Shown: piece after piece, positions 31,339 through 42,384 of the stretch
Layout of the letters: every line of letters starts with the position of its first letter
Position numbering within the stretch: position 1 is the stretch's first letter
Origin: Pseudomonadota bacterium
GTDB taxonomy: Bacteria > Pseudomonadota > Gammaproteobacteria > Acidiferrobacterales > Acidiferrobacteraceae
Length of the DNA stretch: 64,000 nucleotides
NCBI GenBank assembly: GCA_021841585.1
Contig: JAKBUS010000005.1
Span: forward strand, 1 to 64,000
Reading direction: 5' to 3'
Program-made: the position numbers and the translations under genes
Notes under the pieces: model-generated
What the model saw: the letters and a program-made list of their open reading frames with translations, nothing else
Databases searched by the model: none
Told to the model about the DNA's origin: nothing

Positions 31339-33210
31339 ATGACGACGACCGAAAAACAGACCCTGGGCTTTCAGACCGAGGTGCGCCAGCTCCTCGACCT
31401 CATGATCCATTCGCTATACAGCGACAAGGATATATTCCTGCGCGAGTTGATCTCGAACGCCTCCGACGCTGTCGACAAGCTGCGCTTCGAGGCGCTGCGC
31501 GATGAAGCGCTTTATGAGGGCGATTCCGATCTCAAGATCCGCGTACAGGTCGACAAGGACGCGCGCACCATAACCATCGCCGACAACGGCATCGGCATGA
31601 CGCGCGACGAGGTCATCGAGAACATCGGCACGATCGCAAGTTCCGGCACCAAGCGGTTTTTCGAGAGACTGACCGGTGATGAGGCCAAGGACGCGCGCCT
31701 CATCGGACAGTTCGGCGTGGGTTTCTACTCGGCATTCATGGTCGCCGACCGGGTGACGCTGCTGACGCGCCGCGCGGGCGCCGCGAGCGCCGATGGCGTG
31801 GCGTGGGAATCCGCGGGCACGGGCGAGTATACGGTGGAGACCGTGGAGCGTCCGGAGCGCGGCACCGCGGTGGTGCTGCACTTGCGCGAGGGGGAGGACG
31901 AATTTCTCGACGATCACCGCCTGAAGGCGATCATACGACGCTACTCGGACCATATTACCCTGCCCATCGTCATGGCCGATGGCGAAGGCGCGCCAGAGAC
32001 CGTCAATAAGGCCGCGGCGCTGTGGGCGCGGCCGCGCCAGGACATCACCGAGCTCGAATACGACGAATTCTACAAGCACGTGGCGCATGACTTCGAGGCG
32101 CCCCTCGCGCACATCCACAGCCGCGTGGAGGGCAAGCAGGAGTATACGGCCTTGCTGTTCGTGCCGCGCCGCGCGCCCTTCGATCTGTTCGACCGTGACC
32201 GCCGCTATGGCGTGAAGCTCTATGTGCGGCGCGTATTCATCATGGACGACGCCGAGCAGCTGCTGCCGAACTACCTGCGCTTCGTGCGCGGCGTCATCGA
32301 TGCCGCCGACCTGCCCTTGAACGTGTCGCGCGAGATCCTGCAAAAGAGCCGCGACATCGACACCATACGCAGCGGCGCCACGCGCAAGGTCCTCGATCTC
32401 CTGGCCGAGCTCGCCGAGAAGGAGCCGGAGAAGTACCGGACCTTCTGGGCGGAGTTCGGGGTGGTACTGAAGGAGGGCGTGGTCGAGGATGCCGGCAATC
32501 GCGAGCGCATCGCCAAGCTCCTGCGCTTTCAGACCACCGCCGAGGCCGGCGACGGGGTATCGCTCGCCGACTATGTGGCGCGCATGGTCGAGGGCCAGGA
32601 CAAGATCTATTACGTGACCGCGGAAAGCGCGGCCGCCGCCCGCCACAGCCCGCACCTCGAGATCTTCCGCCGCAAGGGAATCGAGGTGCTGCTGTTGACC
32701 GATCGCATCGACGAGTGGCTCGTGACCCATCTGTCGGAGTTTGAGGGCCGCGCCCTGCGATCGGTGGCGAAGGGCGATCTCGACCTGAAGGGGGTCGGTC
32801 GGGACGAAGACGAGCCTAAGGTTTCGGAGGCCGAGGAACCGGAATGGAAGGCGTTCACCGAGCGCATGGCCAAGGTCTTAGGTGACAAGGTAAAGGAGGT
32901 GCGCGTCAGCCGCAGGCTCACGGAATCCCCGGCTTGCCTCGTGGCCGGCGAGCACGACCTTGGCATCCACCTCGAGCGGCTGTTGAAGGCCGCCGGGCAA
33001 AATGCCCCGGCCAGCCGTCCGGTGTTCGAAATCAATCCCGGCCACCCGCTGGTCACGCGGTTGCGCAGTGAGTCCTCGGACGAGCGCTTCGCCGATTGGA
33101 CCACCTTGCTGTTCGATCAGGCGATCCTTGCCGAGGGCGGGGCGCTGGAGGACGGGGCGGACTTCGTGCATCGCCTGAACGGTTTGTTATTGGGTCTCCA
33201 GGGCGCATAA
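31339..33210 (+). CDS. htpG: Molecular chaperone HtpG (Hsp90)
   Basis: [44 protein letters not shown]; upstream track start at 31291 overlaps the -10 element. Confidence 0.97.
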   Translation: MTTTEKQTLGFQTEVRQLLDLMIHSLYSDKDIFLRELISNASDAVDKLRFEALRDEALYEGDSDLKIRVQVDKDARTITIADNGIGMTRDEVIENIGTIASSGTKRFFERLTGDEAKDARLIGQFGVGFYSAFMVADRVTLLTRRAGAASADGVAWESAGTGEYTVETVERPERGTAVVLHLREGEDEFLDDHRLKAIIRRYSDHITLPIVMADGEGAPETVNKAAALWARPRQDITELEYDEFYKHVAHDFEAPLAHIHSRVEGKQEYTALLFVPRRAPFDLFDRDRRYGVKLYVRRVFIMDDAEQLLPNYLRFVRGVIDAADLPLNVSREILQKSRDIDTIRSGATRKVLDLLAELAEKEPEKYRTFWAEFGVVLKEGVVEDAGNRERIAKLLRFQTTAEAGDGVSLADYVARMVEGQDKIYYVTAESAAAARHSPHLEIFRRKGIEVLLLTDRIDEWLVTHLSEFEGRALRSVAKGDLDLKGVGRDEDEPKVSEAEEPEWKAFTERMAKVLGDKVKEVRVSRRLTESPACLVAGEHDLGIHLERLLKAAGQNAPASRPVFEINPGHPLVTRLRSESSDERFADWTTLLFDQAILAEGGALEDGADFVHRLNGLLLGLQGA

Positions 33211-33297
33211 TCGAGGCGGCAACGATAAGAACCCCGGGCGGGCGTGGACCGTCGCCGCGGGGCGGGGTGGCGATGATCGGGAGACAGGTTCTGTAGC

Positions 33298-34185
33298 GTG
33301 AGCACACTGTATGAATCGGCATTGTCCTTGCCGCTTTTGCATCGCGGCAAGGTCCGGGACTTGTATGATGCGGGTCCTGAACACCTCCTGGTCGTGACCA
33401 CCGATCGCCTGTCGGCCTTCGATTGTGTGCTGCCCGATCCGATCCCCGGCAAGGGCCGTATCCTGAACGCCCTGTCGGGATTTTGGTTCGCGCGCACCCA
33501 GGGGATCGTTCCCAATCATCTCTCTGACCGACCGCTGGCGTCGGTATTGCCGGACGCCCGGGAGCGTGCCCTGGTGGAGGACCGGGCGATGGTGGTGCGG
33601 CGGCTGAAGCCGCTGCCGATCGAGGCCATCGTGCGCGGCTATCTCGCCGGCTCCGGCTGGAAGGAATACCGACGGACCGGGACCGTGTGCGGCGTCGCGT
33701 TGCCGCCCGGCCTGCGCGAGGCTGAGCGCCTGCCGCGACCCTTGTTCACGCCCTCGACCAAGGCCGCGGCCGGTGCCCACGACGAGAATATCGATTACGC
33801 CCAGGCCGAGACCTTGCTCGGCCCAAGGCTTGCGCGCGCGGTGCGCGACGCGAGCCTTAAGCTTTATGCCGAGGCCGCGGCGTTCGCCGCCACGCGCGGC
33901 ATCATCATCGCCGACACCAAGTTCGAGTTTGCGGTCGATGAGCACGATCGGCTGGTGCTGATCGATGAGGTCCTGACCCCCGATTCGTCGCGTTTCTGGC
34001 CGCAGGCCTCGTATCAGCCCGGGACCAGCCCGCAAAGCTACGACAAGCAATACGTGCGGGACTACCTGGAGACCCTGGCGTGGGACAAGCGTCCGCCGGC
34101 CCCCCGCCTGCCGGCGGAGGTCGTGGCACAGACCGTGGCGCGTTACGAGGAGGCGTTGCGGGTGTTGACGGCGGCGGCCGCTTAG
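33298..34185 (+). CDS. purC: Phosphoribosylaminoimidazole-succinocarboxamide synthase
   Basis: [28 protein letters not shown]...[13 protein letters not shown]. Confidence 0.96.
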   Translation: MSTLYESALSLPLLHRGKVRDLYDAGPEHLLVVTTDRLSAFDCVLPDPIPGKGRILNALSGFWFARTQGIVPNHLSDRPLASVLPDARERALVEDRAMVVRRLKPLPIEAIVRGYLAGSGWKEYRRTGTVCGVALPPGLREAERLPRPLFTPSTKAAAGAHDENIDYAQAETLLGPRLARAVRDASLKLYAEAAAFAATRGIIIADTKFEFAVDEHDRLVLIDEVLTPDSSRFWPQASYQPGTSPQSYDKQYVRDYLETLAWDKRPPAPRLPAEVVAQTVARYEEALRVLTAAAA

Positions 34186-34243
34186 GGCCTGGCCGAGACT
34201 GGCCGCCCCTACGCGCTTTGTGCTAACGTGGCAGCCGGGGCCT

Positions 34244-34328
<85 letters not shown>

Positions 34329-34457
34329 AAGTTCCTGAAGATATGACCCACAGGAGGACGCGGCCGGCTTCGTCTTGGCCGTTTACGGGTAAGCCGGTAT
34401 GATCAAGCCCAGAGCGGGTTTCCCTTATATGACTCCAATCTTTCGTGAGAAGGCGGT

Positions 34458-35750
34458 ATGCAGGTATCCATAGAAGCAACAGGCGGACTTAGCCGGCGGA
34501 TGACGGTGGCGGTTCCCGCCGAGCAGTTCGAACGTGAGTTTACGGAACGCCTGAAGCGGTTATCGCGTACCGCGCGGCTTGCGGGATTCCGTCCGGGGCG
34601 CGCCCCGCTGAAGATCGTGGAGGCCCAGTATGGCGGCAAGCTCCTCGACGAGGTCGCTCAGGACCTCATGCGCGACAGCTTCTATGAGGCCTTGAACCGC
34701 GAGGGATTGAAGGCCGCGGGCGGCCCGATGATAGAGCCCAAGGCGCTTATTCGCGGCCAGGACATGCAATATGTCGCGGTATTCGAAGTCTACCCGGAGG
34801 TCCCGCGGCTCGACCTGAAGGGCGTTGCGGTCGAGCGCCCGGGCTGCGAGATCACAGACGACGATGTTTTGCGCACCATCGAGGTGATGCGTAAGCAGCG
34901 TCAGACTTTTCGCGCGGTCGACCGGGCCGCGGCCGACGGCGATCGCCTGACCATCGATTTCGTGGGGACGCTGGACGGTGAGGAATTCCCCGGCGGGCGT
35001 GCCGAGGGCCATACCCTGATCCTCGGGGCCGGGAATCTACTGCCTGATTTCGAGGCGGGCCTCAAGGGCGCGAGCACCGGTGCCGTGATCGACATCCCGG
35101 TGGCGTTCCCGGCGGAGTATGGGGCGCCGACCCTGGCGGGCAAGACCGCGCAGTTTCACGTGACCGTGGGCGAGGTTGGCGAGCCCGTGCTCCCGGCCTT
35201 GGACGAGGCCTTTGCCGTATCCCTCGGGGTCACCGAGGGTGGGGTCGAGGGGTTACGTAACGAGGTCCGGCAGAATCTCGCGCGCGAGGCCGACCGGCGG
35301 ATTCGCGAGCGCACCAAGGGCGAGGTGTTCCGGCGCCTGCGGGAAGTCAATCCCATGGATCTTCCGAAGGTGCTGGTCGACAACGAGGCGATGCGGCTGC
35401 GTGACGCGGCGCATAGCGAGCTTACGCGCCAGGGCGTGCGCGCCGAGGCGTTGCCGGCCGATGCCGGCGCGTTTCGTGAGCGTGCCGCGGAGCGCGTAGC
35501 GCTCGGTATCATTCTTTCCGAGCTGATAAGCGCGCGCGATCTCAAGGCCGATCCCGCGAAGGTGCGCGCGCGCATCGAGGAAATGGCGGCGGACTACGAC
35601 GACCCGGCACGCTTCGTCGAGTGGTATTACGGCGATCGCGGGCGGCTCGCGGAGGCCGAATCCCTGGTCCTGGAAGATCTGGCCGTGGAACAGTTATTGG
35701 CCGAGGCGCAGGTGGCCGACAAGGCCCTGCGTTTCGAGGAGTTGACCTGA
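34458..35750 (+). CDS. tig: Trigger factor
   Basis: [59 protein letters not shown]. Confidence 0.97.
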   Translation: MQVSIEATGGLSRRMTVAVPAEQFEREFTERLKRLSRTARLAGFRPGRAPLKIVEAQYGGKLLDEVAQDLMRDSFYEALNREGLKAAGGPMIEPKALIRGQDMQYVAVFEVYPEVPRLDLKGVAVERPGCEITDDDVLRTIEVMRKQRQTFRAVDRAAADGDRLTIDFVGTLDGEEFPGGRAEGHTLILGAGNLLPDFEAGLKGASTGAVIDIPVAFPAEYGAPTLAGKTAQFHVTVGEVGEPVLPALDEAFAVSLGVTEGGVEGLRNEVRQNLAREADRRIRERTKGEVFRRLREVNPMDLPKVLVDNEAMRLRDAAHSELTRQGVRAEALPADAGAFRERAAERVALGIILSELISARDLKADPAKVRARIEEMAADYDDPARFVEWYYGDRGRLAEAESLVLEDLAVEQLLAEAQVADKALRFEELT

Positions 35751-35769
35751 AAACAACCGGGAGCGATCC

Positions 35770-36393
35770 ATGATGAAAACTGAATTCGCTGCCGAATTCG
35801 CGCCGCGGGCACAGCTTGTGCCGATGGTGGTCGAGACGACCGGCCGCGGCGAGCGCGCCTACGACATTTATTCGCGCATGCTGAAGGAGCGCCTGATCTT
35901 CCTTGTGGGTCCGGTCGAGGACCACATGGCGAATCTGGTGGTGGCGCAGCTTTTGTTCCTGGAGTCGGAGAATCCCGACAAGGACATTCACGTCTATATC
36001 AACTCGCCGGGCGGCGCCGTGACTGCGGGGCTTGCCATCTACGATACCATGCAATTCATAAAGCCCGACGTCAGCACCGTGTGTATCGGCCAGGCGGCGA
36101 GCATGGGCGCGCTGTTGCTCGCGGGCGGCACCAAGGGCAAGCGTCATGCCCTGCCGCACGCGCGCATGATGGTTCATCAGCCCTCCGGAGGGTTTCAGGG
36201 GCAGGCGACGGACATCGACATCCATGCCCGCGAGATCCTGCGGGTGCGAGAACGATTGAATGGTATTTTGGTCAAACATACGGGACAGGAACTCAAGCGG
36301 ATTGAGCAGGACACTGAGCGCGACAACTTCATGGATGGCGGCGAGGCCGTGGCGTACGGTCTGATTGACTCGGTGATCGACAAGCGTAAATAG
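35770..36393 (+). CDS. clpP: ATP-dependent Clp protease proteolytic subunit
   Basis: [45 protein letters not shown]. Confidence 0.98.
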   Translation: MMKTEFAAEFAPRAQLVPMVVETTGRGERAYDIYSRMLKERLIFLVGPVEDHMANLVVAQLLFLESENPDKDIHVYINSPGGAVTAGLAIYDTMQFIKPDVSTVCIGQAASMGALLLAGGTKGKRHALPHARMMVHQPSGGFQGQATDIDIHAREILRVRERLNGILVKHTGQELKRIEQDTERDNFMDGGEAVAYGLIDSVIDKRK

Positions 36394-36481
36394 GGGGATA
36401 TGCTAGACTGGGATATAAAGCGCGAGGCCTGCATGCGCCGAGGCGTATGCGTCCGGCGGTTCCCTTGAGCGAGGTTGAGCG

Positions 36482-37774
36482 ATGGCAGACGACAAGCATG
36501 ATGGCAAGGGTGACAAGCTCCTTTATTGCTCTTTCTGCGGCAAGAGCCAGCACGAGGTGCGCAAGCTGATTGCCGGTCCCTCGGTATTCGTATGTGACGA
36601 ATGCGTGGAGCTGTGCAACGACATCATCCGCGAAGAGGTGCAGGACGAGGCCGACATCGGGCTCGCCCGCAACAAGTTCCCAAAGCCGCGCGAGATCAAA
36701 CAGATTCTCGATGAGTACGTGATCGGGCAGGCGACCGCCAAGAAGGTGCTGTCGGTGGCCGTCTACAATCACTACAAGCGTATCGAGCATCAGGAGAAGA
36801 TCGGTGACGTCGAGCTGTCGAAGAGCAATATTCTGCTCATAGGGCCGACGGGATCGGGCAAGACCCTGCTTGCCGAGACCCTCGCGCGTCTTTTGAATGT
36901 GCCGTTTACCATCGCCGATGCAACGACGTTGACCGAGGCCGGTTACGTTGGCGAGGACGTCGAGAACATCATTCAAAAGCTTCTTCAGAAGTGTGACTAT
37001 GATGTCGAGAAGGCGCAGACCGGAATCGTCTACATAGACGAGATCGACAAGATCTCGCGCAAGTCCGACAATCCATCGATCACCCGCGACGTGTCGGGCG
37101 AAGGCGTGCAGCAGGCGTTGTTGAAGCTGATCGAGGGAACGGTGGCCTCGGTACCGCCGCAAGGTGGCCGCAAGCACCCGCAGCAGGAATTCCTGCAGGT
37201 TGACACCCGCAACATATTGTTCATCTGCGGGGGCGCGTTCTCGGGACTCGAGAAGATCATTCAAGACCGTTCCGAGAAGAGCGGCATAGGCTTCAATGCC
37301 GAGATCAAGAGCCGCGTAGTCAACAAGCGCGCAAGCGATGTATTTCGCGGCGTCGAGCCCGAGGATCTGATCAAGTTCGGGCTCATACCGGAATTTGTCG
37401 GACGCCTGCCCGTGGTGGCGGTCCTGGACGAGCTCGATGAGGCCGCGCTCATTCAGATATTGACGGAACCCAAGAACGCGCTGATCAAGCAGTACCAAAA
37501 GCTTCTGAAATTCGAGGGCGTGGATCTTGAAGTGCGCGACGATGCGCTGGTCAAGGTGGCCCATCGCGCCATGGAACGCAAGACCGGCGCGCGGGGCCTG
37601 AGGTCCATCCTCGAGAATGTGCTGCTTGAGATCATGTTCGATTTGCCGTCCCTGGAGAACGTGAAGAAGGTCGTGATCGACGAGGGCGTCATCGCGGATA
37701 CGAGCAAGCCGCTGCTTATCTACGCCGATCATGAAGAGCCGGCGACCCCGAAACGGGCGTCGACTCGTCCCTGA
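36482..37774 (+). CDS. clpX: ATP-dependent Clp protease ATP-binding subunit ClpX
   Basis: [21 protein letters not shown] zinc finger; [21 protein letters not shown]. Confidence 0.98.
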   Translation: MADDKHDGKGDKLLYCSFCGKSQHEVRKLIAGPSVFVCDECVELCNDIIREEVQDEADIGLARNKFPKPREIKQILDEYVIGQATAKKVLSVAVYNHYKRIEHQEKIGDVELSKSNILLIGPTGSGKTLLAETLARLLNVPFTIADATTLTEAGYVGEDVENIIQKLLQKCDYDVEKAQTGIVYIDEIDKISRKSDNPSITRDVSGEGVQQALLKLIEGTVASVPPQGGRKHPQQEFLQVDTRNILFICGGAFSGLEKIIQDRSEKSGIGFNAEIKSRVVNKRASDVFRGVEPEDLIKFGLIPEFVGRLPVVAVLDELDEAALIQILTEPKNALIKQYQKLLKFEGVDLEVRDDALVKVAHRAMERKTGARGLRSILENVLLEIMFDLPSLENVKKVVIDEGVIADTSKPLLIYADHEEPATPKRASTRP

Positions 37775-37824
37775 CCCGACTCCGCTTTGCAGGCGCGCGG
37801 CCCGGCTAAGCGGCTGCCGCCGGG

Positions 37825-37855
37825 CTTGATTTCAGGCAGGCCCGGGCCCACTTAT
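37825..37855 (+). promoter_or_regulatory. Possible sigma32-like promoter upstream of lon
   Basis: CTTGATT...CCCACTTAT, about 15 nt apart; partial consensus match. Confidence 0.3.
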
Positions 37856-37863
37856 TCAAGCAC

Positions 37864-37886
37864 GCCCCCGGGCCGTTTCCGGGGGC
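37864..37886 (+). other. Strong hairpin in lon 5' region
   Basis: GCCCCCGG-GCCGTTT-CCGGGGGC; no U-tract. Confidence 0.4.
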
Positions 37887-37922
37887 CCTTCCACTTCGGC
37901 GCGCAACGTCGCGAGGGCAGCT

Positions 37923-40340
37923 ATGACTGAAGAAACGCATTTGTCGCAAGCGCCGGACTCCGCCGCCATCCCGGTGTTGCCATTGCGGGACGTGGTCGTG
38001 TTTCCGCACATGGTGATACCGCTGTTCGTGGGCCGCAAAAAGTCCATCAAGGCCCTCGAGCTGGCCATGGAGGGCGGCAAGCAGATCATGCTGGTGGCGC
38101 AAAAGAGCGCCTCCGACGACGATCCGGCGCCCGGCGCTATCCATACCATCGGCACCGTGGCCAATATTCTTCAGCTGCTGAAGCTGCCGGATGGCACCGT
38201 GAAGGTGCTCGTCGAGGGCGAGCAGCGCGCGGAGGTGACGCGCTTTGTGGAGACTGGCGAGGCGTTTTCCGCCGAGGTGCGCAGACTTGCGAGCGAGGAC
38301 CTGAACGACAAGGAGGGCGAGGCCCTCATGCGTTCGGTGCTAAACGAGTTTGATCAGTATGTGAAGCTCAACATGAAGATCCCGCCGGAGATCCTGACCT
38401 CGCTTGCGGGGATCGATGATCCGGGGCGCCTTGCCGATACCGTCACGGCCCACCTGAGCCTGAAGATCGAGGAAAAGCAGCAAATCCTGGAGATGCTGGA
38501 CGTGCGCGGCCGGCTTGAGCACATCCTCGGGGTGATGGAGTCGGAGATCGACCTCCTGCAGGTGGAGAAGCGCATCCGTGGCCGGGTCAAGCGGCAGATG
38601 GAGAAGAGCCAGCGTGAGTACTATCTGAATGAGCAGATGAAGGCCATCCAGAAGGAGCTAGGCGACCTCGAGGACAACCCGAGCGAGGCCGAGGAGCTCG
38701 CGCAGAAGATCAAGAGCGCGGGCATGCCCAAGGAGGCCCGCGAGAAGGCGCAGGCCGAGCTGAACAAGCTGAAGATGATGTCACCGATGGCCGCCGAGGC
38801 CACGGTCGTGCGCAACTATATCGACTGGCTGCTCGCAGTGCCGTGGAAGAAGCACAGCAAGATCCGCAAGGACCTGGCTGAGGCCGAGAGCATACTCGAG
38901 GCCGATCATTACGGCCTTGAGAAGGTCAAGGAACGGATCATCGAGTATCTCGCGGTCCAGCAGCGGGTGAATAAGCTTAAAGGCCCGATCCTGTGTCTCG
39001 TGGGGCCGCCGGGCGTCGGCAAGACCTCGCTTGGGCAGTCGATTGCGCGCGCCACCAATCGCAAATTTATCCGCATGTCTCTTGGCGGGGTGCGTGACGA
39101 GGCCGAGATCCGCGGTCACCGCAGGACCTATATCGGGTCTTTGCCGGGAAAGATCATCCAGAACATGGCCAAGGCCAAGACCCGCAATCCGCTGTTCATG
39201 CTAGACGAGGTCGACAAGATGGCCATGGACTTCCGGGGCGATCCGTCATCGGCGCTCCTGGAGGTGCTCGACCCGGAACAGAACCACGCCTTCAATGATC
39301 ATTACCTCGAGGTCGACTATGACCTGTCGGATGTCATGTTCGTGGCGACTTCCAACAGCCTGAACATTCCCGGGCCCTTGCTTGACCGCATGGAGGTCAT
39401 CCGTCTGTCGGGCTACACGGAAGACGAGAAGATCAACATTGCGATGCGCTATTTGGTTGAAAAGCAAAAGCAAAACAATGGGCTGAAAACCGGCGAGCTG
39501 CAGCTGTCGGAGTCCGCGGTGCGTGACATCGTGCGGTATTACACGCGCGAGGCTGGGGTGCGCAGTCTCGAGCGCGAGATCGCCAAGATCTCGCGTAAGG
39601 TGGCGCGCGAGCTTTTGCTGAACAAGAAGCGCGAACATATTGCGGTGAACGCCAAGAACCTCGACAAATATCTCGGCGTGCGGCATTTCCGCTACGGTAT
39701 GGCCGAGCAGAGCAATCAGATCGGTCAGGTCACGGGCCTTGCCTGGACGGAGGTCGGCGGCGAGCTCCTCACCATCGAAAGCGCACTGTTGCCCGGCAAG
39801 GGCAAGCTTACCATCACCGGCAAGCTCGGCGATGTCATGCAGGAGTCAATCCAGGCGGCCATGAGCGTCGTGCGCTCGCGTGCCTTGTCGCTGGGCATCC
39901 CCGAGGATTTCTACCAGAAGCACGATTTTCACCTGCACGTGCCGGAAGGGGCGACACCCAAGGATGGACCGAGCGCGGGGATCGGGATGTGTACGGCCAT
40001 GGTCTCGGTGCTGACCGGCATCCCGGTGCGGGCCGATGTCGCCATGACCGGCGAGATCACGCTGCGCGGCGAGGTTTTGCCGATAGGTGGTCTGAAGGAA
40101 AAGCTGCTGGCGGCGCATCGGGGTGGCATCAAGACCGTGATCATTCCCGAGGAGAATCGCAAGGATCTGGTCGAACTCCCTAAAAATATACAGGAATCAC
40201 TAGATATTAAGCCCCTGCGCTGGATCGATCAGGTTTTGCAGGTGGCGCTGGAACGCATGCCAAAGCCCCTTGCGGACACCCCGGAGGGTGGCAAGCCGCC
40301 CGATGTCGAGGCCGACACGAAGGCCATACGCACGCACTGA
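37923..40340 (+). CDS. lon: ATP-dependent protease La
   Basis: 805 aa; [34 protein letters not shown] catalytic Ser motif. Confidence 0.98.
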   Translation: MTEETHLSQAPDSAAIPVLPLRDVVVFPHMVIPLFVGRKKSIKALELAMEGGKQIMLVAQKSASDDDPAPGAIHTIGTVANILQLLKLPDGTVKVLVEGEQRAEVTRFVETGEAFSAEVRRLASEDLNDKEGEALMRSVLNEFDQYVKLNMKIPPEILTSLAGIDDPGRLADTVTAHLSLKIEEKQQILEMLDVRGRLEHILGVMESEIDLLQVEKRIRGRVKRQMEKSQREYYLNEQMKAIQKELGDLEDNPSEAEELAQKIKSAGMPKEAREKAQAELNKLKMMSPMAAEATVVRNYIDWLLAVPWKKHSKIRKDLAEAESILEADHYGLEKVKERIIEYLAVQQRVNKLKGPILCLVGPPGVGKTSLGQSIARATNRKFIRMSLGGVRDEAEIRGHRRTYIGSLPGKIIQNMAKAKTRNPLFMLDEVDKMAMDFRGDPSSALLEVLDPEQNHAFNDHYLEVDYDLSDVMFVATSNSLNIPGPLLDRMEVIRLSGYTEDEKINIAMRYLVEKQKQNNGLKTGELQLSESAVRDIVRYYTREAGVRSLEREIAKISRKVARELLLNKKREHIAVNAKNLDKYLGVRHFRYGMAEQSNQIGQVTGLAWTEVGGELLTIESALLPGKGKLTITGKLGDVMQESIQAAMSVVRSRALSLGIPEDFYQKHDFHLHVPEGATPKDGPSAGIGMCTAMVSVLTGIPVRADVAMTGEITLRGEVLPIGGLKEKLLAAHRGGIKTVIIPEENRKDLVELPKNIQESLDIKPLRWIDQVLQVALERMPKPLADTPEGGKPPDVEADTKAIRTH

Positions 40341-40351
40341 TGCAAGCCAAG

Positions 40352-40370
40352 GCGCGGCTTAAGGCCGCGC
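40352..40370 (+). terminator. Hairpin after lon
   Basis: GCGCGGC-TTAAG-GCCGCGC followed by GGGCGGGGCGTTTTC. Confidence 0.4.
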
Positions 40371-40404
40371 GGGCGGGGCGTTTTCGATGGCCGTCGGGCT
40401 TTCC

Positions 40405-40434
40405 TTGACAGCGGCACGGGCCCGCTTGTATAAG
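40405..40434 (+). promoter_or_regulatory. Sigma70 promoter of hupB
   Basis: TTGACA-N18-TATAAG. Confidence 0.65.
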
Positions 40435-40498
40435 ACGAGACTGATTGCGACGCCGGCGCCGAGACCGGCATTTGGGACCACTAGCTAGGGAGCACCAG

Positions 40499-40771
40499 GT
40501 GAATAAATCCGAACTGATCGAGAAAGTGGCCGAGCAGGCCGATCTCAACAAGGCCTCGGCCGCGCGTGCGGTTGATGCCGTGTTCGACGCCATTACGCAG
40601 GGTCTGCGCAATGGCGAAACCGTCAATTTGGTGGGCTTCGGCACATTCTCGGTGGGTGAGCGCGCAGCACGTAGCGGTCGTAATCCGAGGACCGGGGAGA
40701 CGATCGATATTGCAGCGTCACGAAATCCGCGTTTCAAGGCGGGAAAGGGCCTGAAGGACGCTGTCAATTAG
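40499..40771 (+). CDS. hupB: DNA-binding protein HU (GTG start)
   Basis: [52 protein letters not shown]; follows lon. Confidence 0.96.
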   Translation: MNKSELIEKVAEQADLNKASAARAVDAVFDAITQGLRNGETVNLVGFGTFSVGERAARSGRNPRTGETIDIAASRNPRFKAGKGLKDAVN

Positions 40772-40810
40772 GTTTCCCCTGTGATGGTGGCGGGGTGTCC
40801 GCCGTCTTCC

Positions 40811-40886
40811 GGGTGCTTAGCTCAGTTGGTAGAGCGTCGCCCTTACAAGGCGAATGTCGGGGGTTCGAATCCCTCAGCACCCACCA
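40811..40886 (+). tRNA. tRNA-Val(TAC)
   Basis: GGGTGCTTAGCTCAGTTGGTAGAGCGTCGCCCTTACAAGGCGAATGTCGGGGGTTCGAATCCCTCAGCACCCACCA. Confidence 0.95.
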
Positions 40887-41259
40887 GTTGCCGCCAAGGA
40901 AAACAAAGAGTCAGATAATTCGTCTGCGGGGCGCTCCCGGGGCTTGGGGCTCTCAGTGAGACGAACTTCGTGGCGGCCATGATAGAGCGGCCGGGCGAAT
41001 GGCAGCAGTAGGCCAGGCCGATCAGGGTCCGGCGTGGTCATCCCAGCCAAATGGCGACCTTCGACGCCAAGGAGTAGGCGAGGCAGGATCGAGCCGGAAG
41101 AAAAAATGGGCGTGCTTGGGCGGGCGCACTATCACCGTGGATGCTTTGAACGAAAAATACCGCACCTTGCGCGTTTTTGGGGAAAAGGATTCTTTCAAAT
41201 GGCGCGTGTTTTGCCCGTGGTTCATCCGCCACCTGGGTCGCAAGTAGTCCCTGTCGTCA

Positions 41260-41667
41260 CTACTTACTCGGTTCTGCATACAGTTGACCAGAAAGCACCA
41301 TTTGGATGGCGATCAGGGGATTGACGCCTTGGTTGGCCGTGGTCGGCAGGTAGCGGGAGGTGCGGCAGTAAGCTTGCGGCTATTCGGCCTTGCGGAAACG
41401 GCCCGGGACCTTTTGTTTGGCCTTGCTCATGCGCGGGCTCCGGTCGGCGCCGTTATTGGTGAATAAGACGTCCGAGTCGCACGCAAACAACCGCATGGCG
41501 CCCTCGTGTTTCTTTAATCGCTCGCAGAGATTATGGGCGTGGGCCACGCCCTCCACAAAAAAGGGGTTGTGCACGGCCCACAATGTTGAACTTGGCGATG
41601 CGGCCGCGTTGGCCGTTGGACCGCGCCGGGCGCACAGTGAGCGGTTGCCGCTGGCGCTTGGAGACAT
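41260..41667 (-). pseudogene. IS66-type transposase C-terminal remnant
   Basis: HNLCERLKKHEGAMRLFACDSDVLFTNNGADRSPRMSKAKQKVPGRFRKAE-stop-PQAYCRTSRYLPTTANQGVNPLIAIQMVLSGQLYAEPSK; matches the IS66 C-terminal pattern (FTNNxAERDxRMxKVKQKxSGxFR...AYCRISSYLxTxANQG) with an internal stop; 5' part unalignable by eye. Confidence 0.75.
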
Positions 41668-42347
41668 GGGTACAGGTGTTCGGCAGCAGGCGCTTTATGT
41701 TGGCACCCAGACATAGCCCCGCCTCGACGATGAAGACGGGCTCGGTGAGGAGGTGCGCGATTGCCGATTCTGGCGCATGGGCCCTCAGTGATCACGATCC
41801 ATGAGAATGGGCGATCACGAGAGGCCAGAAAACGCATTGGTACGGACCCCGCGCTAGTTCATCACCTAGAACTCCACGCCCTGCCAGTCGAGCAACGGCT
41901 CGTTATACAACCCAAGGGGTGGCCGGAGAGGATCACGGGACGCCGGCTGGTCTTCAGCGCGCGATGATCGGCCCCTTCGCGCTCCTAGCGATTGCGCCGC
42001 CCAGACGTGCGCGTGGCGTGCCGGTAGGGCGTCTGTATCGCCTTATGGCACATCGCATGTGTCGCTACAGTGACTCCCGAGCGCACCGGATCGTTCGCGA
42101 TCTGACCGACAGGCCTTTGCTCCTCATGCGGTCATCGCCAAGGTCGAATTCGTGTCCGCTTTCAGCGCGCCGACGTACCCAGCGTGCTTGCCTCCAGCCT
42201 TGTCAAGACTTTGTCCTAACCTGGCAAAGAGGTGCGCGGGCCCTGGCGGTCGGCGAATAATCACGAGCGACCTTAGGCGAACGCCATGTCCCAAAAGCCC
42301 GGGCTAGACAATACTAATGTTTCGGGTTAAGAAGGGGGCATAGACCA

Positions 42348-42377
42348 TTGACGAAATTTCATTAAACAGCTTATAAG
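42348..42377 (+). promoter_or_regulatory. Sigma70-type promoter 7 nt from the start of the second MltD-like gene
   Basis: TTGACG-N18-TATAAG; -10 ends at 42377, GTG start at 42385. Confidence 0.55.
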
Positions 42378-42384
42378 ATGGATT

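Noticed and set aside
29902-32730. Very long antisense ORFs (29902-31251 -, 31414-32730 -), also 4726-6081 - and 36329-37732 -
   Set aside because: Antisense to well-recognised genes (GGDEF-EAL, htpG, uvrB, clpX); compositions are typical of third-position GC bias.
40999-41247. ORF MAAVGQADQGPAWSSQPNGDLRRQG... after tRNA-Val
   Set aside because: Low plausibility, no ribosome site, lies beside the IS66 remnant; probably decayed DNA.
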